NCBI GenBank assembly: GCA_942159475.1
Contig: OW804094.1
Coordinates: 47,798,966-47,862,965 of the forward strand
DNA from: Sthenelais limicola
Lineage: Eukaryota; Annelida; Polychaeta; Phyllodocida; Sigalionidae
Direction: 5' to 3'
DNA length: 64,000 nt
The notes under the pieces were generated by a model. That model saw only the letters and a list, made by a program, of their open reading frames with translations, ran no database searches and was not told the origin of the DNA. The position numbers were made by a program, and so were the translations under genes. This document shows, one piece after another, positions 25,301-40,300 of the stretch; position 1 is the first letter of the stretch; every line of letters begins with the position of its first letter.

Positions 25301-28300
25301 TAAACATATGCATCTTTTTTACGACCGTTTCAATGATTACTTTTGCTTTTTCCTAAACAAAAACTATAAAAGCATGAACTCGTTTGAGATTGATGCATCG
25401 TTTAGTTGTGTATGTGAGAGAATGGAGTTTCGCCAGGTTGTGTTGACTGAAATCTCTCATGGGAAAACTGTGTGCGTTAAACGGACTTCTTATGCTGTTT
25501 TTATATCCAAATTATGTTCCCTTGTTCTTGGATAGAATAATGAGATGTTTAAGTTTAGGTAACGCACCATACGCTTCGAGTGTAAAAAAAACACTCCCAC
25601 CTGTGAATTTAGGAAATCAATGTTGGAAATATAACGCTCCGGGCATACACCTTTTGTGCAGTGATCCTATATAGTACCTTTGCAAAATGGGAAAGGTTTA
25701 GAATAACTAAGAGTATTTCTTCTTATAGTTTTTTTTCTTGATAATGTGATTCAGAATAACCATTGAGTGAGTGCAGCAGAATTACGAAATGTTTTCTTCG
25801 CACGGTGGAGGCACATTAGGGATCACCGGATTGCAATCCAACAATGGCGATGAATGAAAAGCTCTAATATAGGTTGAGGCCTATTGTATAATAAATATCA
25901 AGCACACCATTTGTTGTACCTGAACCTACTCTCGATCACCTCCCAATGTATATGATGGGCAGTTATAGGAATCATATCTGCGGCAAAGATCATATTACAT
26001 GAGTCGCTGGGCACGAACCTGTAACGAAGCCACTTAATACATAACAGTCTCATTTGAGAGAACCAACATGCCGACATCTGACTATTTGCCACATCTATGC
26101 CTGACTGTATCCATGCCTCTTTAAGATAGGAGTATGCAGCTAATAAAACAAGGTCCGCGTTATTTCTCATATATATGTGATGTGTTACAGAAAGATTAGT
26201 AACAATGTCTTTATCACAAGAATTGTTATAGGAATGTTTTAATCTTTTGACAGTTTAGTGTTCTTAGTAGTAGCAATACATGTGCCACGACGGTGTGCTT
26301 AATGTAGATCTATATGCGTTTCTGAGGTCATCCTGAGCAGTAAACTTAACTAATTTACTAATGATTGATCATCAAGAAATATAGCTTATGTTTGTTCATG
26401 CATGAAAAAATAGAAATACTTATTGGATGCCCTTAACGTTTACCATCTGTGGAATCCGCTTGATCTCATCTTTCCAAATATTATGGTATCTCAAAATCCA
26501 TTCTCTTGCGACTTATGACTCATTTTTCATGTGCATTGTAAAATGACTTCTTATAAATTATGTTTCTGTAATGTATTTAATGGATTAATTATCTTGTATA
26601 TTCATTTTCCATTTCCAGGGCTCATTTACGGATTTATACTTTCAAGAAACACAACTCACTGAGGAACAAATATCAGGTAAGAAGATTTCGAGTGATCAAA
26701 TTAGTTACTAAGACATTTCTGTTTCCTGCACCGCACATATACTTCCCTAATTAATAATTAAAATAGAAATCTAGTTTTGTGACAATGATTTAAATATCAC
26801 TCGAATAACACAGACTTGTAGCAGCGCGATTTGATTGCAAAACGCTCCATGGGTAGCAAACTCCAACAACACTATCCCCAAGTACTGATTAGCCTAATTG
26901 CCCTTATTTCATTGCAACTCGTTTGCCAGGTTTGAACGCTTAGATTTTACTTGAGGGGGTGGCATAGGCTAACAGACAAACAGCGTCAAATCAATTTACA
27001 AACTATCTTTGGACAATTCACTTCTGTCTCGGATTGCTAGTGAATCACCAGGCCTTGTAACACTATATTTGTAGCTATGGGCCAGGGATTAGTGCTTCTT
27101 CCAATAAGAAGGCCATGAATAGTATACATAGCGCTATCTAGTTATGTTGATTAAGTTAGTGAAGCGTGTTTATGTCGAATAGGGAAAAGACTAAAAGTGG
27201 TACAATTTAATGAGGTTTCATGCAAGGTCGTGGGTGGTCAAATAAGGTATCCATGCAGTAGATGGATCAGATTTTCAGAAAATCCACAATCGGCAGCTCT
27301 ACAAATTTGGTAACTTCTGTTAAATTAGACAGAAAAATTATAAATGATGGGTATATCAGAGTATCTTTGGCATTGTGTTGATTAGAAATATCTCTTTCAT
27401 TGTGTTAAACTGCATTTTGAACGCCACTTCTCACCTAAATTTGGGTTATTTGAAAGGATTGGTGAAGGTCAGTTGTAAATTTTCTGAAAATTTCACCCAG
27501 ATTGTCGGTGCATGATAATTCTGCGTGTTCACTATGATCATCTACGCATTATATATAAAATGACAATGGCCGTCCTTGCTCGGCTCTAAGGTGTACTTTT
27601 AACAAGATAGGGAACGTCTTTCCCGTTGTTATATACCTTGTTCATACAACAACTGTGCAAAGATCATTAAGGGAGGTATGAAAAGATGCAGGAAGTCAGA
27701 AAGCAAGACCTGCGTGAGGTTCTAGGCCGAATGACTGTGGTAGTTACACAATATAAACGTATGCCATGGGCATGGCTTGAAATTAGATGGCAGCTTGTGA
27801 ACTCTATGAACAAAGAATTTTTACAGACTTACCTGGCCCCATATGATTTTATAATGACAGCAGGACGGTTTGTTTTTCTCCTATATGTGATATATAGTTC
27901 CCTTCGTGATATTTTATTCTTGCCACCTTGGCTGGACCTCTACGTCTAATAGGAACATCCCCGCTCAAAGACACAAAAAAACTTTCCAAAGTACTATATA
28001 TAGCCTCTCTTCTTTTCCAAAAGTTGCCTCGCTTCCCAACGGGTTCTTTCCACAAGATATAGCTGTTTCAAATGTTTGCTTTGTGAAGATATGCCGTGCA
28101 CGGGCCAAAGAGAAAAATCTTGTCATTTTGATTACCTCCAGCAGGGGCGATCAGTAATCATTTTTAGTTTTTCACTAGCACAAGAGAAGAAGACATTTGA
28201 TCCCATGCAAACTCTCAATTACATGACATGGGAAAAATCACCGGATAGCGACAGCCCACCGAACAAATACAAGTCAACAGGGCTTTAGATGTCGCCAACG

Positions 28301-31300
28301 TTATATCGTTGGGTTGAGAGACAACAAGATTTAGTCGACAGGAAACCGCCAAGAAGACATCTGTGCAATGCACGTTCCTACCCTCTGGCCTTTTATTCAG
28401 CGTGAAAAACGCATTTGGGTGCTTCCAATGGCATATAAACCCTTTCTCACTGTCTTTGTGGGATTGTGCCCCTTGACAATGGAGTCTTTCATTTCCAAGG
28501 AACGGATCATTATTGCAGACTAGTGCGGCTAAATTCTGCCCGCTCATACAGGCACAGTCATCTCCAGCTAATAAGTATTGTGCGTGGTTAGGAAGTGACA
28601 AGACTTGCGAGGTAATTCGATCACGGCTGTTGGACATGACTTAGAGGGTGCCCGGACCCTTCCTACACAAAGTGTTGGCGGTGATATTTCTCAATTAAAG
28701 CCCACATTAGCTTCTAAGAAGAAAGACTATCTTATGTTGTCTTATATTAATTATCTTGGGGTCCAATATAACATACTGTTATACTCGCTGGGGTTAAGAC
28801 TCTATACATTTAGGTGTTGGTTTTCATCTTCCATCTCTATACCTACTCCGTATTGAAATTCGACTCATGTGGCTGTCTCAAAATATTTGAATACATTCCT
28901 CTCCGAGGAAAATTAACTCTATTCCAAGCGGTGACCGAGGAAGAGCATCTGATAACGAAACAGAGCTTTCTTGCCTGCCCTTAATTGAAAAATTATATCC
29001 AGACACAACATGTACTTCCACACAAGCTTGGTGTTATCAGACGTTTTCAGAATATGCAATTACTCTGTCTTATCTGGTTTCACAGAGAAACTACTGGAGC
29101 AAATGCTCCTCTAGGAATAGTACCAATGATCGAGCATGAGCAAGATCAACCATGACACCTCTCCTTATTTGCCTGATTATTGGTTGTGACTCTTTACCCA
29201 TAAGGAAGTCTATTGGAAGAACATGGTCTTTAAGCACGCCAATGGCCCCTCTCTCGAAGGTGTCCTTAATTGAAAAGATAACATGCCCATCCAGTATTTA
29301 CGCTGCTGACTTATACGTGTAAATATAGGACCATGAATATATATACACAAAGCCAGTAAGGAATTGGATAGACGTTACACACATATATAGGGATGCGAAT
29401 TGATACCAATGTATAAATTGTAGGACGCCGAACGAGGACGAAAGGATACCTCGATGATGGTATTGTCAAAACATATCCGTTAATTTCCTCTGGCTGATGG
29501 AAGGAATTTATCAGAGGAGATGAGCCTTTTCATTTGCCGCACGACAAGATCATAATAGTAAGCGAAAGTCTATCGCCCGTACAAAGAAAGAAACATAAGA
29601 CGATAAAAAGGAAGCCCTTTATGTAAAGAAAATCGATCCATTATCGATCAAAGGTTGCGCTAAGTGGATAGAATTGGGTTCTTTCATGGAGTTCATCATT
29701 ATTAAGACTTTCATTCACACTTATTAAGATTCTGACAAGTGTCTTGACGTTATGTACAATTGAGGAATACACTGGTATCCGTTTGACAATAGTTGGGTAG
29801 AAGGAATAGTAACTGGAATGTTCACGTACATACAATCTACAATAGAAGTTGTAAGTGACTATGATATTTACATTGCAGTTTGGCCTTGCTGATCATTTTC
29901 GTTAGTGGTGCTTGGAATAGCTTGCTACACAAATAGCAATACTCTTTAGAAACAGCTTAATGGAATATAAGGGTGCATTGCACTATACACGATAAGATTG
30001 TGTCTTATAAGTCCCGTAGCACCCTCTCAAAGTTACGACTACGAGGGCTTTATGATACGAGGGTTGTTGCATTGAAACTCATGCATTTGAGCGAGGTAAG
30101 AGGTCCTTTAGAGGACTCTCGGAGTTCTCTTGGACTAATCTCAGAAAACGTATATAGTGCAATGCAAGTTACGATGAGAAGGAGTTGTGAGGCTTCTAAG
30201 AGTGGTTTACCACACAATCGTACATAGTGCAATGCATCCATAGTGCAATGCAAGTTACGATAAAAGGGAGTTGCGGGGCTCTATGAGTGGTTTACCACAC
30301 AATTATATATAGTGCAAATGAACGAATGAGTTAAATCTTGTAGTATAGTAGTTCGGTCAGCACCATTTTGATATTTCAAGTGAAGAAAGGACTTATATTG
30401 GCCATATTAGCGATTGATCTTAAATATCAATGGGAAAATGCTTTTGTGAAAAGTTGTATGTATAATAAAATGATAGAATGAGCAACTCAGTGGACTTCAG
30501 TGGAATGAAAGCCGGATTAGATAGGTCTCACGGGGAGTGCCTCTTGAAAGTAGGTGAACCAGGGATGATGTTCCCAGGAGCAATACAATATTCTAGCGGG
30601 GCCTGATAATAGATATGTTGATTCAATGGTCTTCAATTGATTCCATTAAATTGATCCAGTTTTAAGTGCATCATAATGATCAATTGGACATATATCACTC
30701 CTGATCATCCAAGTGCGTTGTGCCTTAAGTCAAGTATAGATCCTTCACTTCATAAGTATAGGTCTCTTGGCTATGTTAAGTATTTGGAAAATGAATTCAT
30801 TCACAAATACATCTTTTATTATATCTGGTGAGGCATGTGGAATGCAACTCATTGGAAAAATTGTTCTTCGGAGGAAATAGTCAAATTGTCCTACACCTAA
30901 TTTTGATTCGCCCCCAAAATCTTGAATCAAAGAGTGTGCCTTCTTTTTAGTATTTAGTATTTATCGGAGAACCAATTCTATTTATCTGAGTCAAAACTAA
31001 ATAAAATTATACTGCACAATCAGCTTGCAGTTCCGGGGCGTTTCATGCAGTAGGTGTCGAAGATGCTATAAACCAAATGTATTGTACATTGGATATCCCT
31101 CAATTGAGTTTAGATGAAACTAACATATTGATGATATTTGGGTTTCCCCTGTATCCAAACACTAATTCATCCCTAAACTGTCTCTGATATGAATTGTGTA
31201 GGTTTTTGTATATGTTTTTAAAGATTTCAGTGATTTTGGTGGGAAAATGTAGCATTGCATTTTACAACGCATTTCGATTCCTCGACGTTGTTTAGCATTC

Positions 31301-34300
31301 CAAGGATTCATTTCAACCAGTTCTATATTTTCGATTCTAAACTATATTTTACTGAACACAATGTAGACCAATTTCTCAGAAAGGATCATATCTATATATA
31401 AAATAATGCTAAGATTAAGAAATCCGCACGCTGATGTCCACTATCACGTACAACATCGGGGATCGTACAGGCTTGGCCTTGAGTCCTTTTTCAGCAAGAA
31501 CTCAATCAGAATATGGATCGTTAGAGTACCTGCAGAGGTCTATGATTACTCCCACAATGTAGCCTTCGAATAAAAGCCCCCAATTTTTTTTCGTGCACGA
31601 AGCTAATTGAAAACTCTCAATGAATTACCCCTATAATAAGCGTAGAGCCTGGGGACACGTCATTAAGTGATCTCGAGTTCACATACCCAAAATAGATGCC
31701 ATGGCTAAACTTTATTGGCATAGTTCTAACCGAGTAGCAGAGGCAGAGTAATCAATAATCATGTTGGAGAGGGGGTGGAGGTAAGTGTGGCCGAGAAATG
31801 GAGGGATTTACCCTTTTTTACAGTCGGCCAACCGCTTTCAATAAATCACTAATCTTATTTTTGCATGAAAAAGATTCTCTCGGGGTGAAACTTTCGCAAC
31901 TATAGTCACTGGCAATATATCATCGATTTCACCAACTTGATAGATTGACCAATATATCGATAAATGATCCTAATATATTCCTCTCCGAGCCAGCCCCCCC
32001 CCCCCCCCGCTCTCCCACTGAGGAAATCAATTCAAACACCTGTGTATTAGAAGGATCTTCCGACAGGGCGTGATAAATCCCTGGGCTTCTACTTTGTAGC
32101 CTAATCAGCGTGTCTGAACGCCTATAATTAGGAGTTTTTAATGCCAGAAACGGCGGTCAGAGGTATCTTAAATATTGGCACTATTAATCTTTCATCAGAG
32201 TGTTGTAGTTGCGATTAAGGCGTCTAGCTGGGCATGCAATGTCCTCTTTTCGAAAAATAGTCTAACTCCTACTTCTTTCCGGTTCCTCTTCACGGTTCCA
32301 TAATGCATTGCGCCACCATACAGGAAACTCACTTGGGTATTCTCTCGCACGAACCCACAAGCAAACGAGAGCCTGTGGGATTACTTTGCTCTTAGTTTCG
32401 ACGTCAGTACCTGAAAGTCTCTCGAGTCTATGACGTATTCATTTTGACGAACGGTTCTATCCGCTCACTCCCGAGCGATTTACACTCGGTGGCCACGACT
32501 TTCGTTGATTTGATTAAAGCCTTGGCAAGATACTTTGATTCGTGGGTGGGGGAGTTATCGAGTCTTTTCCTCGTTCCTTCTTCTATTCCTTCGTGTCTGA
32601 GCTGTGTTTCCAAGTAAGACCAATATTCGATCTCAACAGGTATTTGTTCGCATTACCTCATTTCAGGCCTTCCATTTCGGTCATAAAGACATGGTAATAT
32701 GGCCATTACCGATCGAAAGGAGGGACGTGAAATCGAGTCATGTTCCATTAAGTGGGATGAGTCTGTGAAATAAATATCAGTTGATTGTTCCCACCGCGAG
32801 TTGGAAAGTGATTTACATTTTGATCTCAGGAAATTAGCGTTCAATATTATACCGAATTGTGGAATTGTGGTGCGCTTCGAGTTGGCCATTATCAGTGATC
32901 AAGCTTTCATTTGTTATCAATGCACGATTCCGCACATAATTTCATCATGAAAACATAGATAAACATATCGCAAACGCCTGTGAGTGTCTAGATACTTTCG
33001 GTAATATTCCTGCTGTATACGCTGTAACGTTGCCTTGGTATCAGAAGCCACACACCCAAGATAGCTCCTTCGTGGGGTAAAAGATTTAAAAAAAAGTGGT
33101 ACTGGGAATAGAGGTACGTGGCTGGAGAAAACCACAAAGATGGTGCTAGAAGAAATAAAATGTATTAAAAATAGTGTGACGTACGTGCACAAAGAACTAG
33201 CCGAGAAGCGTTTAATGGCATATGGAGGCCACAATGTAGATGATAATTATTTCGCCTCGGTCCCTCACCCCCAGTTATTTCACTCCAGCTTCTCAATAAG
33301 AACTCGTGTGAGAATGCCGCCTGAAGTGGACTAGTAATAATGCTTCATTGCCAAGCGCGACTGAACACAGATGCTTGGATCTATATGTTCAACCCATACG
33401 ATACAGCCTGGCTTCTTCACATTGCCCCAGTTTTCTTTTATCCGCTATCAATTAGACATATTGCCTCATCTCTATATCCAAGACTTGGACATAGTATCCA
33501 TATACCAACACCCATTATATTATGTATACTGCTTTTATATATCATATACATGTGTGTTAGCTTTATTAATACATTTACAATTCATTTTCAAAACAATTGC
33601 CATATACAATTATATTCTACATTACGTTCTATTCAAATTATTAGTTCTTACTAACAAATTTCCAATATGACTTCTCGTATATATCCATACATGATAAACT
33701 CACTGACTTTCTATAATTCCCTTTTCTACAACTTTCAATTTCTCCATATCTATCACATCCCTTTTTCTACGTAAGTCTTTCTCTAAGTCTAATTCCTCGT
33801 GTATATTCATTTAGCTGATGATTAAATATAAGGCAGCAACTATGTTCACAATATAACTTTTAAGATTCAATCCTATATGAACATGTATCGAAACGCTCGC
33901 AGGCAAAGTAACGGTGAATAGCCACCATAAATAGCCCGGTATGACCTTGATAAAAGGTCTAACGAACCCCCGATTTAGTCACAAAAGGAAATGGCAGGCC
34001 TTTGAAGATGCTCGTTGGTCATGTAATGTCAATAAATGTATTCGTTGTCTTAAGACAGGCGTGGCAAGATCTCCCCATTTCTAACCTTGAACAAGGACAA
34101 CCTTACAGAACCATTGGCAGGGGATGAGGAGCGTTTGACAAAAACTGTCTTGTGGTGACGGATAGATTGAGCAATTGTGATGTACAATATAATATTCACG
34201 TAACAAATTGGGAAACAGGAATGGGTAAGCTACAGTTTGCTGAGCCGCGTTCGAGCTCTTCTACAGCGATTACCCTATACTTATCATTAGAAACGATATT

Positions 34301-37300
34301 CAATTACCACAACATCGAATATTATATCGCTGAGAATCTCTCTGACTTTAAATCTCATACCTTTTGACTTACGATTTATCGGCAGAATAACCATGAAGGC
34401 AATGCATCTGTATACGTTCTGGTGACCGACATTCTCTGCTGTGCGCAATATTTACCCCCGGCACAGATGTTAAAAGATGGAGCAGGGAATTTAACCTCGA
34501 CCTTTAAAGGCGCTGTTTAAAAGGCCACAATCGCTTAGCATGCTTTGCATCCTAATCTGCCCATTATGGATTGGCCCTCTCCTCCTGGTTTTGCCACTGG
34601 CCCAATTAGAGTAGGTTGGAAAATGTACTGTTTGATTGACTCCTTCCTAGCTGTATTTTGCTCAGTCTCAATCACTCTTTTTCTATTGATGCCTGCCCAC
34701 TTTATTTTGCCACCACAATCTCCCACTGGAACACGGCTTAAAGTATTGTTTGTATTGCAGCAGTTGAACAAATGATTCAGAGGAGGGCCTTTCCTGTTTC
34801 GTTGATGTTTAAAAGTAATACTTCATCAGTCGATCATGTTATTATCTTCATTCCATTGGGTGATAAAAGGTACCTTTTTTCAATTTGCATAGTTATACAT
34901 AGCCCAGCCCAAAATAAGAAACTGTGATTTTTAGTCCATGCATGCAGGCCATTATAACAACTTTTTGCTAAATCGAGGGCATAGGTAATTTCTCAACACA
35001 TTGTCACCTTGTTTTGTATTTTACACGCGTACTTGCGCATCCATTATCACAAATTTATAAAAGAAATTCTAAAGCTGATTCCAACCCAAGACTTTTATGC
35101 TTACTGCAAGCTCCCTGATTTATAACAGCTAAAATAAAACTTACTACTCAGTAGTCTGCATGCGTGTGTACCCACACTACGTGTGCATATACATAATGTA
35201 TATATGATTACACACAGTTCTTTAGTGCATTCAACTTTATCAATCAATATATTTCTTAGAGATTGGAGATAACGACGGTGTTTTAAATCTAAAAACGGTA
35301 AACAATCCCGACATCCCGAGCTCTGTTGCAATCAAGTAGAGAGGCAACCATGTTGATTGATCATGATATAAATCCAATTTAACATCAGGACCTTTCAAAC
35401 CCCATAAACAATCATTAAACATTGATTGCGAATAGCGTCCCGCCTCTTGTTAATTCAATTATTGAGTTATATTGAATTAAAATCAAAAAGTCAAAAAGCT
35501 CACGCAACAGGTTTCGAGACTGATGGGAATGTTGAATTTGGAACGTTCAGCAGGCTGGTGGCCATTTTCTTCTTCTTTTTATTTGCTGATTTGTTTTTAA
35601 GTAATATTTATCCAAGAATTAGTTATCAGTAACTCCAGAGTTTGAAATAATATTAGAATTGGCATGCCACACCATGCTGGTTGTCCAACATTCCACTCGT
35701 TTAAAGAATAAAACAATCCCCGAGAAATATTTAAAATTGTCCTCATCTGTTGCTACTCCTAGGGTGGGTGTTATTGAGAAAAGCATAATCATAACACATG
35801 TTGTGACTAGGATTTGATTAATCTTCCAAAGCAAGTATAATTACTGTAAAAACTCCCAGATACTGTTATAGCTGATGTGAATGTACAAGATGATGAGCAA
35901 GGCAGGTGGAACTAGCAATGGTGGAAGTTCCCTATTGGGTAAACAAACAGTTCTTATAATTATGTTATTTGAAGGGACGACGAAAGGAATACAAAGGGGA
36001 GGCAACACAATAATATTTAAGAAAGACTGACTTGCCAAATCTTAACAATAAATTTAAGGATTTTCCCAAGGACCTGCGCTATCATGTTTCGTTCAGGCAG
36101 ACGACACCAAAGGAACTTCTGAGCAGCTGTCGCTTGAGTTCTGTCTTCGCTCTCTTCATGTTTTGTAACTAGATGAGTGTCATAAAGATACGGGCAATAC
36201 ATTACAAGTCGTGCTCGCTTTCATTGATAGGGACACATATTACTTCATCTACTGGTATCAAATATTAGGAGCCATTAATAAGCTTGGTAGTCCTCATAGG
36301 AGATACAGCTCCTTCACTGCACAAAAACTGCGCCTCTCCTAAGGCTGATTGTGCCACCAGAAGCATTCAAACCACATTCTATGTTGTTATAACGGCAAGT
36401 TTCTGACAGCAAAATACTTATGGATGGAACTAATGAATATGCCAAGACGAACTTAGTCAAGCTTCCTCTAAAACATTTTAGTCTCTTAGGGTAGCAAGAC
36501 TATGAAACAATGGTATTGATGCAGATGAAGACATTACTATTGGACGAAACATAAAAGGCCGGATAAAGAAAGCTTTGCTGAATCATACAGTTGAAAGTAG
36601 ATTTATTTAGCGATGAAAAGAGTAAAGTGCTATGAAAATGTATTTGCCTGAAAGGGGATTTTATAAAAGAAAATGTGTTCTGATTAACCAAGATTTCCCT
36701 TCACTTTTAGACAAAATATGAAAAAATTCCACGGTCCTAATTAAAACAAGAGGTATGTACACTTGCCTCCCCACTTACATAGTGATTGCTGTTCACTACC
36801 AAGAACCGGTGTATTTATCCTTCGTAGGACCAATAGGAATTGACGCGACCTCGGTTACGGCGAAGCATCACATGGTTCCCAGGAATAATGGATCTGTGGA
36901 GGAGAAAGCAGCCGTTCGTCTTCCTTTCAACACCCAAGTCCTTGTTTCCAATACCGCAATTACTCATTAACCCCCGCCCCTTTCTGATAAAATAGGCAAC
37001 TAGTTGTATACGGGAAGAAAAACGAGCTGTATTTCTCTATGCATTGACACAATGTACAGGTTTCCTTTCGAACATATTCATACTGTTTTATGCTTCTCCT
37101 TTTGAACCGCAATTTCGAAATGAGAGAGAAGTCCTTATCATTTCTAACGGCCTGGAATTATATATCTGAATAATAATATTATATATAAAAGAAGAATATA
37201 GAGAACCTTTTCTTGGGCTAAATACAGGGCGATCTTTGTAAGCAAAACCAAAAAGGCTAAAATAAAGCAAAGTCTTTGCAGGTTGTAGGCATCGCTGTCA

Positions 37301-40300
37301 AACAACTGCTATCAGCCATTAGTCAAACGCCCAAGGCCAGTGGCGACGTTTACGTTGATCTTCTTTTTCAGCTCACACATCCAATCTATCAGCACTACTG
37401 TAGATCTTGGGTGTGTAATACTCCCTCCTGATCCGTAGTGGAGGTGCTGCTTTGGTGGACGTAGGTCTACCAATCTACAGGTCGGTCCACCCATAGGCTA
37501 TAAGTGGAAGTCTCAGGCGTACCTAAAGTTTACCTTGCCTGCAACTTGGGAATATGGTGTTCATACCATCCATTCTTAATGGCAGACTGTGGATCTTTAC
37601 ACTTGCGTTGCATAGTCTCCTGCTGTTTAGGCTGGACCTAAAGCTAACTTCTGTTTTCACTTAAGGCTTATTTATCAACCTACTTCCTTTCTTGTTAGAA
37701 CGTCCGAACGACGCATACATATATGTAATATATCGTTGCATCGATGCATATAAATATAGATCTATATAAATTATATATATATATGTAGTGACGTGAATAG
37801 GGGGAACTTCCGGAACAAGCAGATGTACGATTTAAAAAAGAAATGATTTAATACCCGAGACAGACAAAGGAACTGCTTCAGGAAACACCACAGTTAGCCA
37901 TGGGAGATTTATGACCAGTTCATTTTATTTTCTTGCAATGGACCTTCATTCAAAAAGGAAGGCTCCCAAGTTCTTTCGCCGATAACAAATTTACTTCTGA
38001 GCACACCATCCCATCATTAAGCAACAATCAGAAATTTTATAGCCAAATTTCTATTATTTCATTCTTCATTCCATTCCTTACTACTATTCACAGTCAGGGG
38101 AATGCCTTTCATACTAATATCTGATGAGCAGCAAACCGACCCAAACAGTAAGTGGGTGTCAACGGGAAGCTGTGTAGCTGTGGACTAGACCAAGGATGAG
38201 TCGCTTGATGACCGTAAAGATTAGACTCAGTCCATTGCAGATGGTGTGACACAGGCACCCGACTATCAACATCACAACATAGTAGAACTGCCATAGAAGT
38301 ATAGAACTACAAATGAGAAGCTATACGTCTTCTTTTCTGACATTATGGTGATTTTCAGTCAACTCAGGAATGAATCGTTTTGGTGGACACTCAATAGGAT
38401 ATTCCCAGTCTAAGCAGTACAGGAAGGATACCGTTTGAGCACAGTTATTTCAAACTGTACACCTGATGATGTATTTAATAGCACTGATACATGCAATGTT
38501 GAAGTTGAAGACTTGAAAGCTTAGTTGCACGTATTTCAATCTATATTATATGGCCATGGCTCACGAATCGGTGTCTGGCTATGCGCATGACTACGAATAA
38601 ATTCTGAATTAAAACAAATAGGCCTAGAAGGACGGATCAAATTCTATTGTTAAAGTACACAATGGGTCTGAATAATTTCCCCATAAGACCTATTAATCAG
38701 TTACCTGAAAATAGTAACAGAATAATGGTAACATAATACCCCTGTTATGACCGTTTCATCCCCCCCCCCCCCACTCCAACAAGAACAACAACGACAAAAA
38801 CAAAAACACCATAAGAAATAAGTAGAATTATCACCATGATAATTGCTTCCAAATTTAATCAAATACATCCCATGATATAAATGAGACAAGATGCTTTGTA
38901 CTAAAATTGTGAATGCACCATTATGCCTAAATTATAGTCCAATCTTTATTCATGAAAAACCATAAAATTGATGGCAGTTACATACAGTGATATATTCCAG
39001 AATCCAGAATTCCATTTTCTATCATATAAATGTTTCCTAAAGACATCCTATCAGTAGATGAATATGTTCCCTTTTCTTTTGCATGATTTAAGGTACCTTC
39101 ATTACGCTAATGCCGAGAATTATAGTGCTTAGTCCCAAGAAACTATATAGCATTTCTGACATATTAACATATTAAAAGAAATCATATAACTCGTTCTAAC
39201 TGCAATGCTTATGATACCTGTCTATGTCTCGGGTCAGGAATAACACTGGGCATATTTCGTTTAATCAGGCTTGGCCTGAATTACTGAAATGTCGCCAACT
39301 TAGCATAAAAAACAATAAGAAACCCACGTCTCTTTGTCTCCTAGCCCCACCCCCACCCCACCCCACCACCACCCACCCGCTCCCCCGACCCCGCCATTTG
39401 TGTAGTGAACCCTCGCTTCGAGCAAGAAATCAAAGACTTAATGGGTATTTTATAGCGAAATGAAAGAAGGACAATTACCAAAGGAGTACATTATGTATAG
39501 ACATATTTTAGCTACATGGCCCAACATATGTCAATAATTGGAACATTCCATCCTCGAAGCGATTGAAATTCTTCCAAGCTTTGTACTGGTGCGTATGCAA
39601 AGTCATTGAGGAAGAAATAAAGTAGATGTGGCCATTTATGGGGTTAACATAGGTAAACCTCATCCCCACCCCCAGCCAACCCTATCTGGTCGGCGGTTCA
39701 TGAGCCATAGCCATATTTATAGAGCACCATATGTCAGTAACATGCAATATATTCACGCATGGAACAATAGCTATACCCGCAATTGGAAAGGAGAGACAGC
39801 AAGATTATTAAAGAATGTACTCATCATAAGAGGTGGACTCATCAGACTGACATTTAGGGTCACCAGTCAACTGATTGTCCCTGCACTATATCAGAGATAA
39901 AGACAGGACTGTGTGTAGGTGGTTATAATGAATCTATAGATCTATATGTTTATAATAACATGCAATCGGGCCTAGCAATATGTAGTATGCTATTTTATTA
40001 TACACGCATTACTCTGAAAACAACGTATCTAGAGTGATTTACGCATGGTGCGTATTTCACTAGTGATTTACGTGGGGTTGTCATGGCAACCAATCTGGTT
40101 CTTTTTATTAAGATTACCGGTAAGATTCAAATTTATAAGACGATTTGTTCTATTTTGATGATTGGAAGCATGCATAATAAATCGGTTAACTAACTCGTTG
40201 GTTAACAGATTGGTTTCAGTCGCCTAGAATATTGCACGAGTTGCGTAGCAACGAGTGCAATATTCACGCTCAGGTTCAACCAACCAGTTAGTTAACTTGT

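Noticed and set aside
28215..28637. 140-codon minus-strand frame
   Set aside because: No recognisable domain, no splice context, and overlapped by frames on the other strand; treated as chance.
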